Shown here piece after piece: positions 21,017-32,500 of a stretch of DNA of 64,000 bases. The DNA comes from Rhizodiscina lignyota. Its lineage: Eukaryota > Ascomycota > Dothideomycetes > Aulographales > Rhizodiscinaceae. Each line of letters starts with the position of its first letter. Position 1 is the first letter of the stretch. Under the pieces are notes generated by a model. That model saw nothing but the letters and a program-made list of their open reading frames with translations. It made no database searches and was not told where the DNA came from. The stretch spans positions 62,001-126,000 of the forward strand of contig ML978121.1 in NCBI GenBank assembly GCA_010015805.1. Reading direction: 5' to 3'. Both the position numbers and the translations under genes were made by a program.

Positions 21017-21985
21017 TATGGCAATCGAGCAATTTACATTATTGAAAGGGATACCACTCTTTTCTCCGTGCCATCTGGAGGACAATATGAACGAGTCAGT
21101 TTCTAGCAAGAGAACGAGACTTGTGACTCAAGCATGTTGAAGACATGGCAAATAGGGCTTTAAGCTTTCAACAATTCTTCAACGAGGCGCAAGAGAAAGA
21201 AAGAGTCAGCTGGGGGACATCGGTAGCAGACATTTCCAGGAACGGCGGAGCAGGAACGTTGACTTTCGATAAGAAAGCCCACTCTGAGAGGCATTACCAG
21301 GGAGCATTCCGTAAATGAACAGACCAATACTGAGGTCGAAGAAAAAATCAAGCTGCTATTTCGATATGTCGTCTTGTCAGCATGCATACACTGTTGAATG
21401 AACATGCTCCCCTGTCTGCTCCAGCCATTCATCTACTATCCCGACCTTCCAATAATCTCGACCCGAACCCACTGGGCGGCGCAGTTTCGGAAGCCCGCGC
21501 TGTGCGATAAGGGGCCACGTTCGGCCATCTCGCCAAGCGAGGCCGGGATGCGGGAGGGAGGCCGGTTTGCAACGTTGAGTCTATTCGCTGGCTGAAAACG
21601 CGGTTCCATTGTTGCGAGAACACATGGGCTGTTGAATTTGTTATCTCTTTTTAAGGTTCCAGATTAGGTTCGGCAGTTGCGAGAGACCATCCCCCGGATT
21701 CCCATGCAGAAGGAACGCAGACGGCATGTGGGGAAACGCGGGGAAGGAACACTGCACGGCCCGCATGTGAGATCCCCCTTTAACCTACCTACCCGGATTT
21801 ATGCCCCCGTCCCATATCTGTATCCCTCATGCATTCGCTTCCACGCTTCCAGGGAATGAGATTCTGGAACTGCCGAATCGATCCCAGTTCATTAATAAAA
21901 GGCCCACGTCGCGCTGTCCAGAAATGCCTCCGACCGACGTCCTTTCGACTTTCTATCGTCGCAACATCCACCAGGGACCGGCAGG
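21017..21985. other. Intergenic between dioxygenase and MFS genes
   Basis: 969 bases with no supported gene; short frames on both strands overlap each other without any family signal. It includes the MFS promoter and 5' leader. Confidence 0.5.
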
Positions 21986-23876
21986 ATGACGGACACGCGT
22001 ACCTCCCAGCTTGATGCTGAGATCCAGCAGAAAGCTAGCCAGCGCGAACATGTCGAGTTCCTTGGTTATGACGACCCTCACAGAGCCGCGCTCGAGGATA
22101 ACCCAGAGAAAGCTGAGAAGCTGACGTTGACTGTCGCCCTCTCCGCTCTTTTCCTGGGAACCTCCTTCACAGGACCGATCATCTTCGGATTCATTCTTGT
22201 TACTCCGATTCTCGTCCAGCTCTCACAGAAGATTGGGGGCGCGACCATTGATTTTTGGATTCCTTCTGGCTGGGGCGCCGCTGCCGCTGTTGGCTTTTCG
22301 ATTGCTGGAAGACTTTCGGACATCTTCGGGCGTCGCTATGTTATCCTCGTTGGCCAGTTCCTCACTGTCGTTGGAGGTATCATTGCTTGTACCGCCAACT
22401 CAATGAACCAGCTCATTGCTGGTGAGGTTGTGCTTGGTGGTGCCATTGGGACCGTCTCTGTTGCATATGCTGGTGAGTCTGAATGCCGGCTCACGCTGTC
22501 ATTACTGATCAGCAACAGGTATATCCGAAATCCTCCCCAACAAATACCGCGGTATAGGCCTGGCATGGACTGAATTGAATCTTGCCACCTGGGCTATTCC
22601 TGGCACTCTTCTCGCCAACGCCATAATCTCTGAAGCAACCTGGCGGATCTTGTTTTACATCGCGATTGGTTACGGGGCATTCTCATTGATTGGAACTTTC
22701 TTCGTCTACTTCCCACCGAGCCATCCTCGCCCCGATGGGAAGACCAGATGGCAGGAATTCAAAGAATTGGACTTTCTTGGTGCCTTTCTGTATGTTTCTG
22801 GTCTTGCCGTCTTCCTTTTCGGTCTCAACGCCGGTGGCAACACTTATCCGTGGGTCTCTGCTGCAACTTTAGCCCCATTGACCTTGGGTGGAATTGTGTT
22901 CCTCGCCTCTTTTGTTTACGACTTCATGGTTCCCAAGGACCCTCTGTTCCCATGGTATCTGTTCAGGAACTTTCGCGAATTCTCTGCCCTGCCTGTGCTC
23001 GTATTCGTTGCCGGTATGGTTTTCTTCGCCGCCTCTGCATTGAATGCTCAGACAATTCTGTACCTTCACACGAGCGACCCGATCAAGATTGGAATATATT
23101 CAATTCCATCTGGGTATGTTTCTCCCATCACTATGTTTTTCCAGTGCAAAGCCTAACACTTATAAAGCGCCGGTCAGCTCGTCGGTGGGGTTATTATCCC
23201 AGCGCTGGTGCACTACATTAAGCATGTCCACTACCAGCTTACTTTTGCTGTCTTCATGCAAACTTTATTCTTCGGCCTTGCAGCACTCATCACTCCAACC
23301 AACCTCAACTGGCTTATGGCAGTTCAATTCCTTGCCATGTTGCCCTTCGGCTGGATTACTCTGAACTGCTACACGACAGCTTCTCTCAATGTGCCTCAAC
23401 GAGACCTGGGCGTTGCCATTGGTTTGATAGGAACATTTCGAAGTCTCGGCGGTTCTATAGGATCGGTCATCTTTTCGTCTATCTTCGACCAGACGGCTGC
23501 TAAGCAAGTTGCAAACCGGATTAGCGATACTGCTATCGCAGCTGGAGTGTCTTCGAAAACTATTCCAGGTCTCGTCGCGTCAGCCAAACTGGCACTCCTC
23601 GGAATTCCCGGCCAGGCTGCCCAATTTCCTGATGTGCCTGCTTCTGTATTCAATTCCTGCGTCACCGCCGCTCGCTATGGCTATGCCTATGCATTCCGAA
23701 TCACCTGGCTTGCGTCAATCGCATTTGGCGTTATCGCCTTAGTATGCGCAGCATGTGTGCGCGATCCATCAAAATACTTCACGAATCATGTTGAGATTCA
23801 TCTTAACAAGAAAATTGGTGGTACTTATCAAGCGAATACTAAGGAGGCCGAGGACTTGGATTCTGTGCACGCATAG
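21986..23876 (+). CDS. MFS transporter, TRI12-like (14-TM drug/toxin efflux type)
   Basis: Three exons, 21986-22472, 22519-23113 and 23168-23876, join in phase with GTGAGT...ACAG and GTATGT...AAAG introns and give 596 residues. The cytosolic N-terminus is hydrophilic (about 55 residues). TM helices begin at LTVALSALFLGTSFTGPII. The MFS signature loop GRLSDIFGRRYVILVGQF lies between helices 2 and 3, and VAYAGISEILPNKYRGIGLAW follows helix 5. About 14 hydrophobic segments can be counted. This architecture fits the fungal trichothecene-efflux-like (TRI12) family, which also includes many transporters of other compounds. A role in exporting the product or importing the substrate of the neighbouring SDR/dioxygenase is inferred from position. 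Confidence 0.88.
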
Positions 23877-24445
23877 GGGCCTTGTATATTACATTCTGCA
23901 ACTTGGACGGGAATTGAATTGCTTGGAGTGGGAAGAATTTTGAATACAAAGAGGTGCTGCAATGCAAGGTCGTGAGAGTCAGCGCCAAACTCCTCACTGA
24001 TAAGTATCACACTTCTGACGTGACGCTGGTTTCCAGTGAGCAACCGGTCTGCCAAGCGACTCTATTACGGTTACTCTCTCTTTAAGGTTGCCAGTGAGTA
24101 GCTTACCCATTCTGACTTTGAAGATTTGCCTCTTGTTGCTGCGTTAAGAGAGCCTGTTGCAGATCCCGTAAGCTCACGCGAAACTACGAAATAGCTCTCT
24201 CGCATGCAGGGAGTTTTGCCTTGTTCGATGAGCACTAGTGCTTGGCGATCGTCTTAGCTGATTCTCATGACCTCTTCGATGCATTTGCATTCAATGAGAT
24301 TACAGGAAGTCGCACATTGGGTCGATCTCGCTGAGACACTACCGGGAGATGATTTGATGAGCAGTCCAGTACAATTGTCTTCTACTGGTATTGATGCTTT
24401 ACGGATACACCCACCCCAACAAATGAACAAGGCCCATGGAAACCA
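23877..24445. other. Intergenic between convergent MFS and large hypothetical gene
   Basis: 569 bases of 3' flanks. No gene, RNA or repeat is visible. Confidence 0.5.
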
Positions 24446-26905
24446 TCAACCGATCTTCCGCTCCTCCCTTCTAAGCCTCCCCGTTATCCTCCTCACGATC
24501 CCTCCAAATCCAACGCTCGTCTTCTTCGCATCAACTTTCCCCGAGTCACCCTGTCCCCACTCCACGCTAGTGACGCTCTCTCGCAACTGCGAGTTATCCC
24601 ATCCTGAAATTCCCCGCCGCGGCAGTGTCGCTACGCCGGTAGGTTCGAAGATGGCGATGCTGTTGGGGCGGTCGCGCTCGACGATGGTGCTGCGGCGCCA
24701 GGGGCGAAGGGACGTGCTGATGCTACTTCTACGGTTGGTTTTCTTGTCTTGACCTTCCAGACTCATAAGAGCCTCGTCTCGTAGGGTTTGTTGGGCTGAG
24801 GTTAAATTCGCCTGCTGCAACTCCGTCTGAGCAGGTATGATATCCTGCGGATTCACCAGCCCTGCAAGTCGTTCAGGAACGCGTGCTGCGGTGACAGGTC
24901 TTGTCGTAGAGCCCGAGCGCGCCCGGCCCCAGTCGACCCACCATTGCGGATTGGGGGCGCTCGGCGGCTGGCTATCTGACATTGTGAGGCTTTTCTCCGA
25001 CCTGCTCCGAGTGCGCCCTCGAGCAAAACTCCATGACCTCGAATGTCTGGGTCTGTTCCCCATGGCCACTGTTCCTTCTCCGTCGGTCGTGCTTTCGTTT
25101 ACCAGGGCCTGTATTGGAGTGTCAGAGACCGAGCTGTCTAGCCTTGGGAAGCTGTTGGACGGCCTTGGCGTTTGTGATTGGTTCCGGAGATGCCGCCGCA
25201 GACTTGAGGCCCCTTGCGAGAAGCCTACTGTAGCAGCACGTCTGATTGGTGCTGGACTAGGCGTTGGTGATATTGGTAACACGCCTGCTGAAATCGTGCT
25301 GTCTGCGCTCGGAGAAAAGCCAGTGTCGCTAACATCGACTGTAGTACTTGTCGATGAAATCGTCGAATGAGACGGCTGTCTCCACCGGTCGGTCACGGTG
25401 CGGAAGAGGGATCCTCGTCTACGTCGAGAGTCTGGTGTTGATGACCGACTTGGGTCTGTAGCATAAATTGCATTATGTATGTCAATATTGGATATGGTCG
25501 TCTCGTATCGACCAGGCGCTACAGGAGGGGGGACTACACTGGTGGAACGTCTGTGCAAGCCCCAGGTGAAGTGTTTCGAAGGTGGTGCCATGTCGGTAAC
25601 AGATGGTGTTTTAACAGACGGCGTCGGAGAGACATTCGGGCTGTGGATGGAGCCAGCTCGGCTTCCGGCGCGACTGATCGTCTTGTCGTTGGTTTTGTTA
25701 GTCTTGTAAGAGAAATGAGGGGACCAGTTGTTGCGTAGCGCTACGTAAATTCCAGAAAGTAGGATGAGGGAGTGAAGAAGATCTGTTGTTTGTATTGCTT
25801 CACGGTCTCCTGCAAGCCTTGAATTGTCTTCGTCCTGGCCTTCATCCGGCGTTGAATTCGGCGTCCGTGAAATCGGCTCAGTTTCAACGGATGTTCCAGA
25901 CACACTAGCCCGCGGAGTGTAATACGTATTGCTGATATCAAGGGAATTTGCTGTCATGTTTGCAATGACCGGATGTCGTCGAGAACGAAGATCGATGGTG
26001 CTGAATCGATAGACCACTTCTTCCGGCGCCGGTGGAGGTCCCATCGGGGTGCTGGCTCCACTGGTCTGCTGTCGCCTTCTTACACGCCTTGGCACCCATC
26101 TGACGACTCTATTCAGACCATGTTCGTCTGTGGAGATGAAGTCATATCTGCCTCTTGCATGCGGTACTGCTTCCCACGTCGAGCCGTCTTCTAAGCACAG
26201 TTGGGCATTTCCAGACGCATGACTCTCGTTCTTGCACGATGCACAGATGATGCCTACGACGTCGTCCGGGGCTGGATCCTCCTCTTCTGGCAAGTCGTAC
26301 TCTTGTGCCTTAATGACCACAAAATCATCTGCTCCCAACCTGTCCTTGCCCTTGTGAAGCCTGGTCAGGTGTCGTCCAAGCTTGCAAGCAGATTTGCCAG
26401 ATGGTAGTACTTCAATTGCCGGCTTTGGGCGAGACCCTGGCACCACTCGGTGTAGTTGCAGTACAGCTCTTTGCCGTGACTTTAATTTCGAAAGATGAGA
26501 TCCTTTCGGAGGTGGGTGACAAAAGGTATATGACGTCTTCGCCCTTGCCTCCTTCTTCTTCTTTCTCTTCTTTACGTCTGTTTCTTGCAATTCCTCCTGG
26601 GCAACTTCAATTGCCACAGGTACATCCTCCTCACTACTCTCACTCAATGATCGTCGCGGCTCCGAGACAATCTTGACCTCCGCCTCTTCCGCGAACATGA
26701 CTTTCTCCACCTTGGTGACATTTGGTGCTGATGCTGGCTTGACGGCGCTCTTTGGCAGTGTGGTCAATGGCGGCCTTTGCTTCGCAGACGCAGGTCGGAT
26801 CGTTCGAGGGATGGGGGACAGTCGGGCAGGCGTAGTAGGTCGCAGAGTAGAAAATTCGTGGCCATGCTGGGCGGCAGCGTCGGAAACGAGGGTGGAGAGG
26901 AACAT
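24446..26905 (-). CDS. Large conserved-type protein of unknown function, Ser/Pro/Arg-rich
   Basis: I do not recognise this protein. From the first in-frame ATG (26903-26905) it has 819 residues. It starts MFLSTLVSDAAAQHGHEF. A basic stretch KKRKKKKEARAK (about 110-125) looks like a nuclear localisation or membrane-proximal cluster. A CxxC pair IICASCKN lies in a more ordered middle section ending RRVRRRQQ. A hydrophobic segment LLHSLILLSGIYVAL (about residue 375) is followed by a long Ser/Thr/Pro-rich, presumably disordered tail with NSFPRLDSS- and RSWSFARGRTRSRS-type phosphosite-like motifs. The frame stays open upstream to a stop near 27148 and encodes a hydrophobic stretch there (VILLLNLTFIDIQRL), so an additional 5' exon with its own ATG is likely. 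The long, biased but uninterrupted frame supports a real gene. Confidence 0.7.
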   Translation of the reverse strand: MFLSTLVSDAAAQHGHEFSTLRPTTPARLSPIPRTIRPASAKQRPPLTTLPKSAVKPASAPNVTKVEKVMFAEEAEVKIVSEPRRSLSESSEEDVPVAIEVAQEELQETDVKKRKKKKEARAKTSYTFCHPPPKGSHLSKLKSRQRAVLQLHRVVPGSRPKPAIEVLPSGKSACKLGRHLTRLHKGKDRLGADDFVVIKAQEYDLPEEEDPAPDDVVGIICASCKNESHASGNAQLCLEDGSTWEAVPHARGRYDFISTDEHGLNRVVRWVPRRVRRRQQTSGASTPMGPPPAPEEVVYRFSTIDLRSRRHPVIANMTANSLDISNTYYTPRASVSGTSVETEPISRTPNSTPDEGQDEDNSRLAGDREAIQTTDLLHSLILLSGIYVALRNNWSPHFSYKTNKTNDKTISRAGSRAGSIHSPNVSPTPSVKTPSVTDMAPPSKHFTWGLHRRSTSVVPPPVAPGRYETTISNIDIHNAIYATDPSRSSTPDSRRRRGSLFRTVTDRWRQPSHSTISSTSTTVDVSDTGFSPSADSTISAGVLPISPTPSPAPIRRAATVGFSQGASSLRRHLRNQSQTPRPSNSFPRLDSSVSDTPIQALVNESTTDGEGTVAMGNRPRHSRSWSFARGRTRSRSEKSLTMSDSQPPSAPNPQWWVDWGRARSGSTTRPVTAARVPERLAGLVNPQDIIPAQTELQQANLTSAQQTLRDEALMSLEGQDKKTNRRSSISTSLRPWRRSTIVERDRPNSIAIFEPTGVATLPRRGISGWDNSQLRESVTSVEWGQGDSGKVDAKKTSVGFGGIVRRITGRLRREERKIG

Positions 26906-28568
26906 ATTATGGATAAAGAGTGCGCGATTCGACGTTCCGTTCAGGGTTGTAATCGCGGCTGTGGGGTATGCAGGTACGGGAAGCACATGGTTTATTAGGC
27001 ATGGACCGGCCAGCCGCTGTATGTCTATGAACGTAAGGTTGAGCAGGAGAATGACGGTGAAATGTTCCAGAAGTGAAATTTGGCGTATGTGCTGACTGCC
27101 CTGAGGTTTGCGGAGGTGGAGTGCTTGAGGTGGGACAAGATTCTTTCAGCGGTCGCCGGCCTGTGCAGCTGGCGTGTCCCTGGATTCCTGGAAGTCGTGC
27201 TGCTAAATTGGCGGCCGCGCAGGGCTGTCACGCCTGCATCCTTCTGCACACACACACTCGGCCGGGGTGGAGGGTAGGGCAATGTGAAGAGCGAGCAGCG
27301 GCGACGATGAGGTCGAATGCGTGTCGAAGGCAGAAGCAGCGATGCCGGGAACAGTGGGCTGATATTCAGTTCGCCGGTCAGCTGGATGGAGTCGATCGAT
27401 GCTCGTCAATCACTTGCGGCCCCAGCAAAAGCGAATAAGGCAGACCCAGCAATTGTAAGCCGTACGGACTAAGGAGACGGACGGCTTCGGGCTCGGGCGC
27501 CTACAGATCCGGCTGCAGGCGTTCGTCCGTAACCACGCTTGTAAGTAGTGGCTGGAGGCACGGTGGAGATGCGTAAAAGCTCGACCACACACCAGGCAGC
27601 CTAAACATGCTCTATGCAACTAAAAGCGACGACGCTGCGCAGAGCTCTGTGGACGATGGGGAGTCAGGATCTAGTCAGCCCTTGAGAGAGGCTCCGCTCC
27701 GCCCCTCGTCTTTGTATCTGACCTCACCGCAACCAGCAGGACTAGCAAATCGCACCCGCCCACTATGTAAGACTGCCAATACTGGTGCTCGCGTCCAACA
27801 CCAGTATGGGACGACATGGGCGTAGGGGGGAGTGCGCGGATGCTGGCGGAAGTGAACACGAAATATGCGAGGCCGAATGCCCATTCATCTCTCGGTGCCA
27901 AGCGGCCGCCCTAATCCCTTCCTGAGACGAGTGAGGCAGGTTTAATTCCCGCGGGCGCTGAAGTCGAGATGGTCTTTGGTGCGTTGAGAGCAGCTCGCAA
28001 CGCTCTCCGCATCTGCCATCCATGCAACATGCTTTCGGTTCAATCGGACGTTCGGTGTGCGCGACCTCTAGGGATGCAAGGCGTGTGGTATGTTGGATAA
28101 ATTGCGTTTAAAACGTTATTCTGAAATACCAAACAAAAGACTCCTATAATTAGCTATGCTTAGGGAGAAGAGGGTGTCGTTGAGCTCTACCTAAATGCCG
28201 TGCTAGCTATATTTGGTTTAGCGTATTCAGATTAGGGTTAAAACATCATGTAATGTGTGCCTCTGTTATGAAATAAACCACCATACGCTATAAAATATTG
28301 CGTTTTTTAAATAGATAACGTTCCCTAGCGACCTCACCTCTAAGGCCGACCTCCTTTCGACGCCATGCTTCACAACAACCGCTGGACGTGTCGTACGGAC
28401 TTGCCTTCTGCAGTAAAGAGCTTCAATTCGCGACTCGCGACTTGCATCCTCCTTTCGCGCCGTTCCGTGATGCGCCTTTTTCTTTCCTCCCGCCTCCTCA
28501 TTGTCGCTTCCATTGGCGCCTAATTCACACCGACTATTTACGCGCATGTCGCGTGCCTGTAAAAGACA
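26906..28568. other. Intergenic with AT-rich patch, upstream of PIG-V
   Basis: 26906-27148 may be part of the 5' coding end of the large minus-strand gene. The remainder has no supported gene. 28080-28320 is strongly AT-rich with several in-frame stops in all frames and looks like decayed repeat sequence, but no element can be named. A single TTAGGGTTA near 28245 is not a telomeric array. Confidence 0.5.
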
Positions 28569-30060
28569 ATGCGTCCGGCATTGCTCCCCTCTCAGAAGCC
28601 GAGGATAAATCTGATATGCCTGTTTGTCCTATGGAAAATTTTTCTGCTTGCAATTGCGATTCTAAGTCCTGGTCCTGGCTACGACACCTCGACTCAGCTA
28701 CTTCTCATCGGCGACCTGGGCGATGGTCATTCATCGCCCGGAGAATCTAATTTCTCAGAATGGTCCGTTTCGAGACTAGCGGCTGAGAAATTGACTAGAT
28801 GGGATGGAATATATTTCGCATCCCTTGCGGAAAGAGGTTATATCTTCGAGCAGGGATGGGCGTTTAGCTGGGGATTGACGAGGCTGATGAGTCTGTTCAC
28901 GAAGGGTACATCTGAAATTAGCACACGCTCCAAATGAACGCCAATTGACCTGTACCTCAGCTCTCTCTTCAGATGAACGGCCTACCATTGTGATACACGC
29001 GTTATCTGGAATCTCTCTCGCCAATCTTGCCCACCTCCTCGCCGTCCTCGTTCTCTACCAACTCGTCCTGGTCATCGCATCTCACGAGCCGGATGGCCAG
29101 CACATTGCTTTCCTCGCAGCAGTACTCCATGTGCTTTCACCAGCAGGACTATTCCTGTCCGCCCCTAATGCCGAGTCAATATTCGCCCTTCTCAACTTCT
29201 CCGGCATGCTGTTTTACTCCTTCGCCTGGAGAGCGGCATCGAAGCTCGTCATGTCTTTGAATATGCTGCTAGCCGGTCTCGCATTTGGGCTTGCGACAGT
29301 TGTTCGCAGTAATGGACTACTCAGCGGTGCCATACTCGCTGCAGACTTCGCAACTACGCTTTGGCTATTTCGTCGACGATGGCCAACACTGTCCGATTTG
29401 CTGGTTTTCTGTGCAATTGGAATATCCGGTCTCCTCACAGCGGCTGGCTTTATTCTTCCACAAGCAATTGCGTACCAAGAGTACTGCATAGACGCTGCCG
29501 AGAGCAATAGGAGAGAATGGTGCAATCGAACAATTCCAAGCATCTATTCATGGGTGCAGGAGCACTATTGGTATTGACAAAGTTGCAAACTCTTCATTGA
29601 ACCTGTTTTGCTAATCCGATCAAGGAACGTTGGCTTCCTCCGCTACTGGACTCTTTCCAATCTCCCCCTCTTCCTGATCGCGGCCCCGAGCATCTACCTT
29701 CTATTCAGCACCGCTATTCAATGCATCCGTCAGGCTTCAAATTATAGAGCCAAGACGTCATCAACCGCCCAGAAGGAAACGCCCGATGTACAACAGGCCA
29801 GAGCACGTGCAGTCCTCTGCCTGTACCGATTTGCTCTGCCGCAGGCTCTGCTTGCAGTTCTGGCGCTTACGAACTTCCACGTTCAAATCATCACGCGCAT
29901 GGCGTCTGCATATCCTGTTTGGTACTTTGCCCTTGCACAGGCGATCACGAAGAAAGAGAAGCTGGTCGGCGGTCTCAAACCGGAATTGGTGGTCAGATGG
30001 ATGGTCATGTATGCTCTTATCCAGGGCGGATTGTTTGCTAGCTTCTTACCACCAGCATGA
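28569..30060 (+). CDS. GPI18: GPI mannosyltransferase 2 (PIG-V / Gpi18)
   Basis: Adds the second mannose to the GPI anchor precursor in the ER lumen. Three exons, 28569-28905, 28961-29570 and 29625-30060, join in phase and give 460 residues. It is a polytopic membrane protein, starting with an Arg/Lys-rich head and a first helix LICLFVLWKIFLLAIAIL. The family motif TRWDGIYFASLAERGYIFE holds the luminal Asp thought to be catalytic. SPAGLFLSAPNAESIFALL and VRSNGLLSGAIL follow, also characteristic of PIG-V. The end ELVVRWMVMYALIQGGLFAS matches the last helix. Introns are GTACAT...CTCAG (weak donor), and GTATTG...CAAG. The start was chosen as the first ATG giving the conserved first helix. Confidence 0.9.
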
Positions 30061-30169
30061 GGCATTGAAGCAAAATGTGCTTCAGATGATCGGAATATTG
30101 CTTCCTACATAGCTGCTTGGAGTCTATATCTATTCTTTCCCTTATATGTCTAAGCATCGCTCTCTATAC

Positions 30170-31203
30170 CTATCCCTCGCTTGCATCGAACACAGCCCAG
30201 CACTCCCTCTCGCCGTTGCCACCTGGACTCTGCTGCGGAGTTGCCTTCGCGTCTATCCACATCCTATGGTAGTCGACACCTGCATCCTTCCATCCCAACT
30301 CTTCAAACAATTTCAGGCTTCCGGGGTTGTCCATGAAGATCTCTGCCACAAGTATCCCATCCTTGTTCAATTCACCGGTCCTCTTCATCGCTGCTCGTAG
30401 GAGCGCAGACGCAATGTCCCTCGATGAAGCATATATCGGTCCGAAGCGATATCCCAAATGATTCACGCGGACGAGCACGAACCCCTCCAGCGCACCGCTC
30501 GCGTCCGTCGCCGCAAAACCACATGTATCGTCCTCCACACGGTGGAACATCCCCTCCTTGCTCCATAGTCTGCTCCGCCTGAACCCCGTACACCTTTCCT
30601 CGAAATCAACCAACTTGCCAGCCTCGATGCTCCTGATGTCCACCAACTTCCACCCGCTGCCCTCCGTCTTAATCTCATCCTCAATTGGCACCTTCCCCAG
30701 CCCGTCCCTGAACATGTTCTTAATCATCCCAACCTCACGGAATCCGCGCCGCTCGTACGTCGCCTTCTGCTCCACCACCGCGTCCAACCCTATGTACTCG
30801 CAGCCCATGCGCTTGAACTCGGCCAGACATTGTCGGAACAGCGCGGCGCCCCACCCCTTCCCCCGCGCGCTTGCGTTCATGATGAAGAAGCCTACCCACG
30901 CAGTGCGGTTGTCGAAGACGAAGGGCACGACGCAGCCTTCGGGTTTGTCGGAATCTTTCGAGGTCACAACGAGCCAGGAGGTGGAGCGGGAGACGTTCCA
31001 ATGCATGGGGGCATCGTTGTAGGCTCGATTCTAGAAATGGGACAAGTAGTTAGCAGCTAGAAAGACAGCGAGTTGAATGGGATGGAATATGCAAAATCGA
31101 AGCTCACCCAGCCCAAATCGACCATCAGTGGCCACCACAGGTCTCTCATCTCCTCCATACTCTCCGCATTACGGATGGTGTATTCGTTACTATCGGGCGC
31201 CAT
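30170..31203 (-). CDS. Double GNAT N-acetyltransferase (GNAT plus YitH-like C-terminal domain)
   Basis: Two exons, 31203-31108 and 31030-30170, flank a 77-base intron (GTGAGC...CTAG) and give 318 residues. The first exon supplies MAPDSNEYTIRNAESMEEM and the LWWPLM stretch that begins the GNAT fold. Motif A is FFIMNASARGKGWGAALF, with the acetyl-CoA loop R-G-K-G-W-G. After KATYERRGF, a second acetyltransferase-like domain starts (about residue 170) with GFVLVRVNHLGYRFGPIYAS and ends LFEELGWKDAGVDYHRMW. This two-domain layout matches fungal proteins with an Acetyltransf_18 (YitH-type) C-terminal domain. Substrate unknown. It is convergent with the PIG-V gene, 109 bases apart. Confidence 0.85.
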
Positions 31204-32500
31204 GATTATGAATCTTCCAGAGACAGACTTCAGACGCCGGGCTGGAGCTTCAAAAAGTGCAATTGAGCCAAACTTTATAGAGGATTGGTGGCTCGGCGAC
31301 TCGTCAGATCAGACCAACAACATCCTCATTGCGCAAGAGCTAATACGTGATCGAGATTAGCTCCAACCCCGTACAGACAGCTCATATCCCAATTGGAAGT
31401 GTGTGATGACGCGGGTGTGCGAAGCTTACCTGAGCAGATCAAAGCTCCAGCAGCTGGGGTGAGAACGTGGCTAGTGGAGCGGACCTTTTTCGAATGTCAC
31501 GGCGGACTACGGGCGGAAGGCATCCCCCCATTGCGGCGGGTGAGGCTCTACAGCTTCCTCGTATCATTGGGTGGGTGAAAGCTGCATCTGTGCCTGCATT
31601 GACGGTCCGCGATGTGGCTTTGCCGGAATCGGAAAGAGATATCTGAGGTTGTCAGGGATGTCAAGACACGCTCGGGCTGACAAAATAGCTGGCCACCACA
31701 CAAGTTGTAACATGAAGTGTGAGCAGCTCCTGCATTTCACAGTGGGCGGAACTATATCCAAAAGCATCATTATATATTCATGGGAGCGTATATAGCAGTA
31801 ATAAGCCTTTGAAAATTTATATACTTTTCGTCGTCGCTGTGCGGCTGTTCAGTGTCTCGAAAGCTTTGGCCGACTTTTTTGTCACCGTCGAGATACGCCA
31901 CGTTCGTAACTTTAAAGTGACGAACGGGAGATATCGAAAGACAATACTTCGCAGCATTTGATTCATCAGTGATTTTTGAAGTGGCAATTCTAAGCATGTT
32001 CAGACTCGCTTACATTTTCCGCCGTCATGGTGGGTGTGACCATGCATTTGAACAGAACCGATAGCTATTATTTGATTCTGTCGTCCTCATCGACGCTCTC
32101 AAAACTCCCAACGCTAATATATGCGCCCGTCCCTGCATCGGAAGCAGGCTTTGCTATTACCTACCCATTATAATGGCAAAGAGTATTCATAGATGGAGAG
32201 GAAGTTGATCATAAGAAGTGTGGCTATCGTCACCCTCGAGATAGTTCAATGGCTTCACTTGTCCTGGATTCCGAATTGATAATAATTATGAGAGCAGGGC
32301 AGTTTTCCATTATGTAACCCATTGACAGTGTCTTATGCAGAATCACATTGTCCATTTCTCCGCCCCGCTCCCTTTCACACTCAACAACTCGATCCTGCTT
32401 TTCTTTGTGTGTCCGACGCTCCTTCATCTCCCAATGTCTACTCGCATTTTTCTCCCTCAGGATGGATGTGGTATTTGCATCTATCCTTAATCCAAGGTAC
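31204..32500. other. Gene-free AT-rich stretch
   Basis: 1.3 kb with no supported gene; 31700-32340 is notably AT-rich. Short frames do not resemble any family. Confidence 0.5.

Noticed and set aside
28235-28260. Telomere-like TTAGGGTTA
   Set aside because: A single copy in AT-rich DNA, no array.
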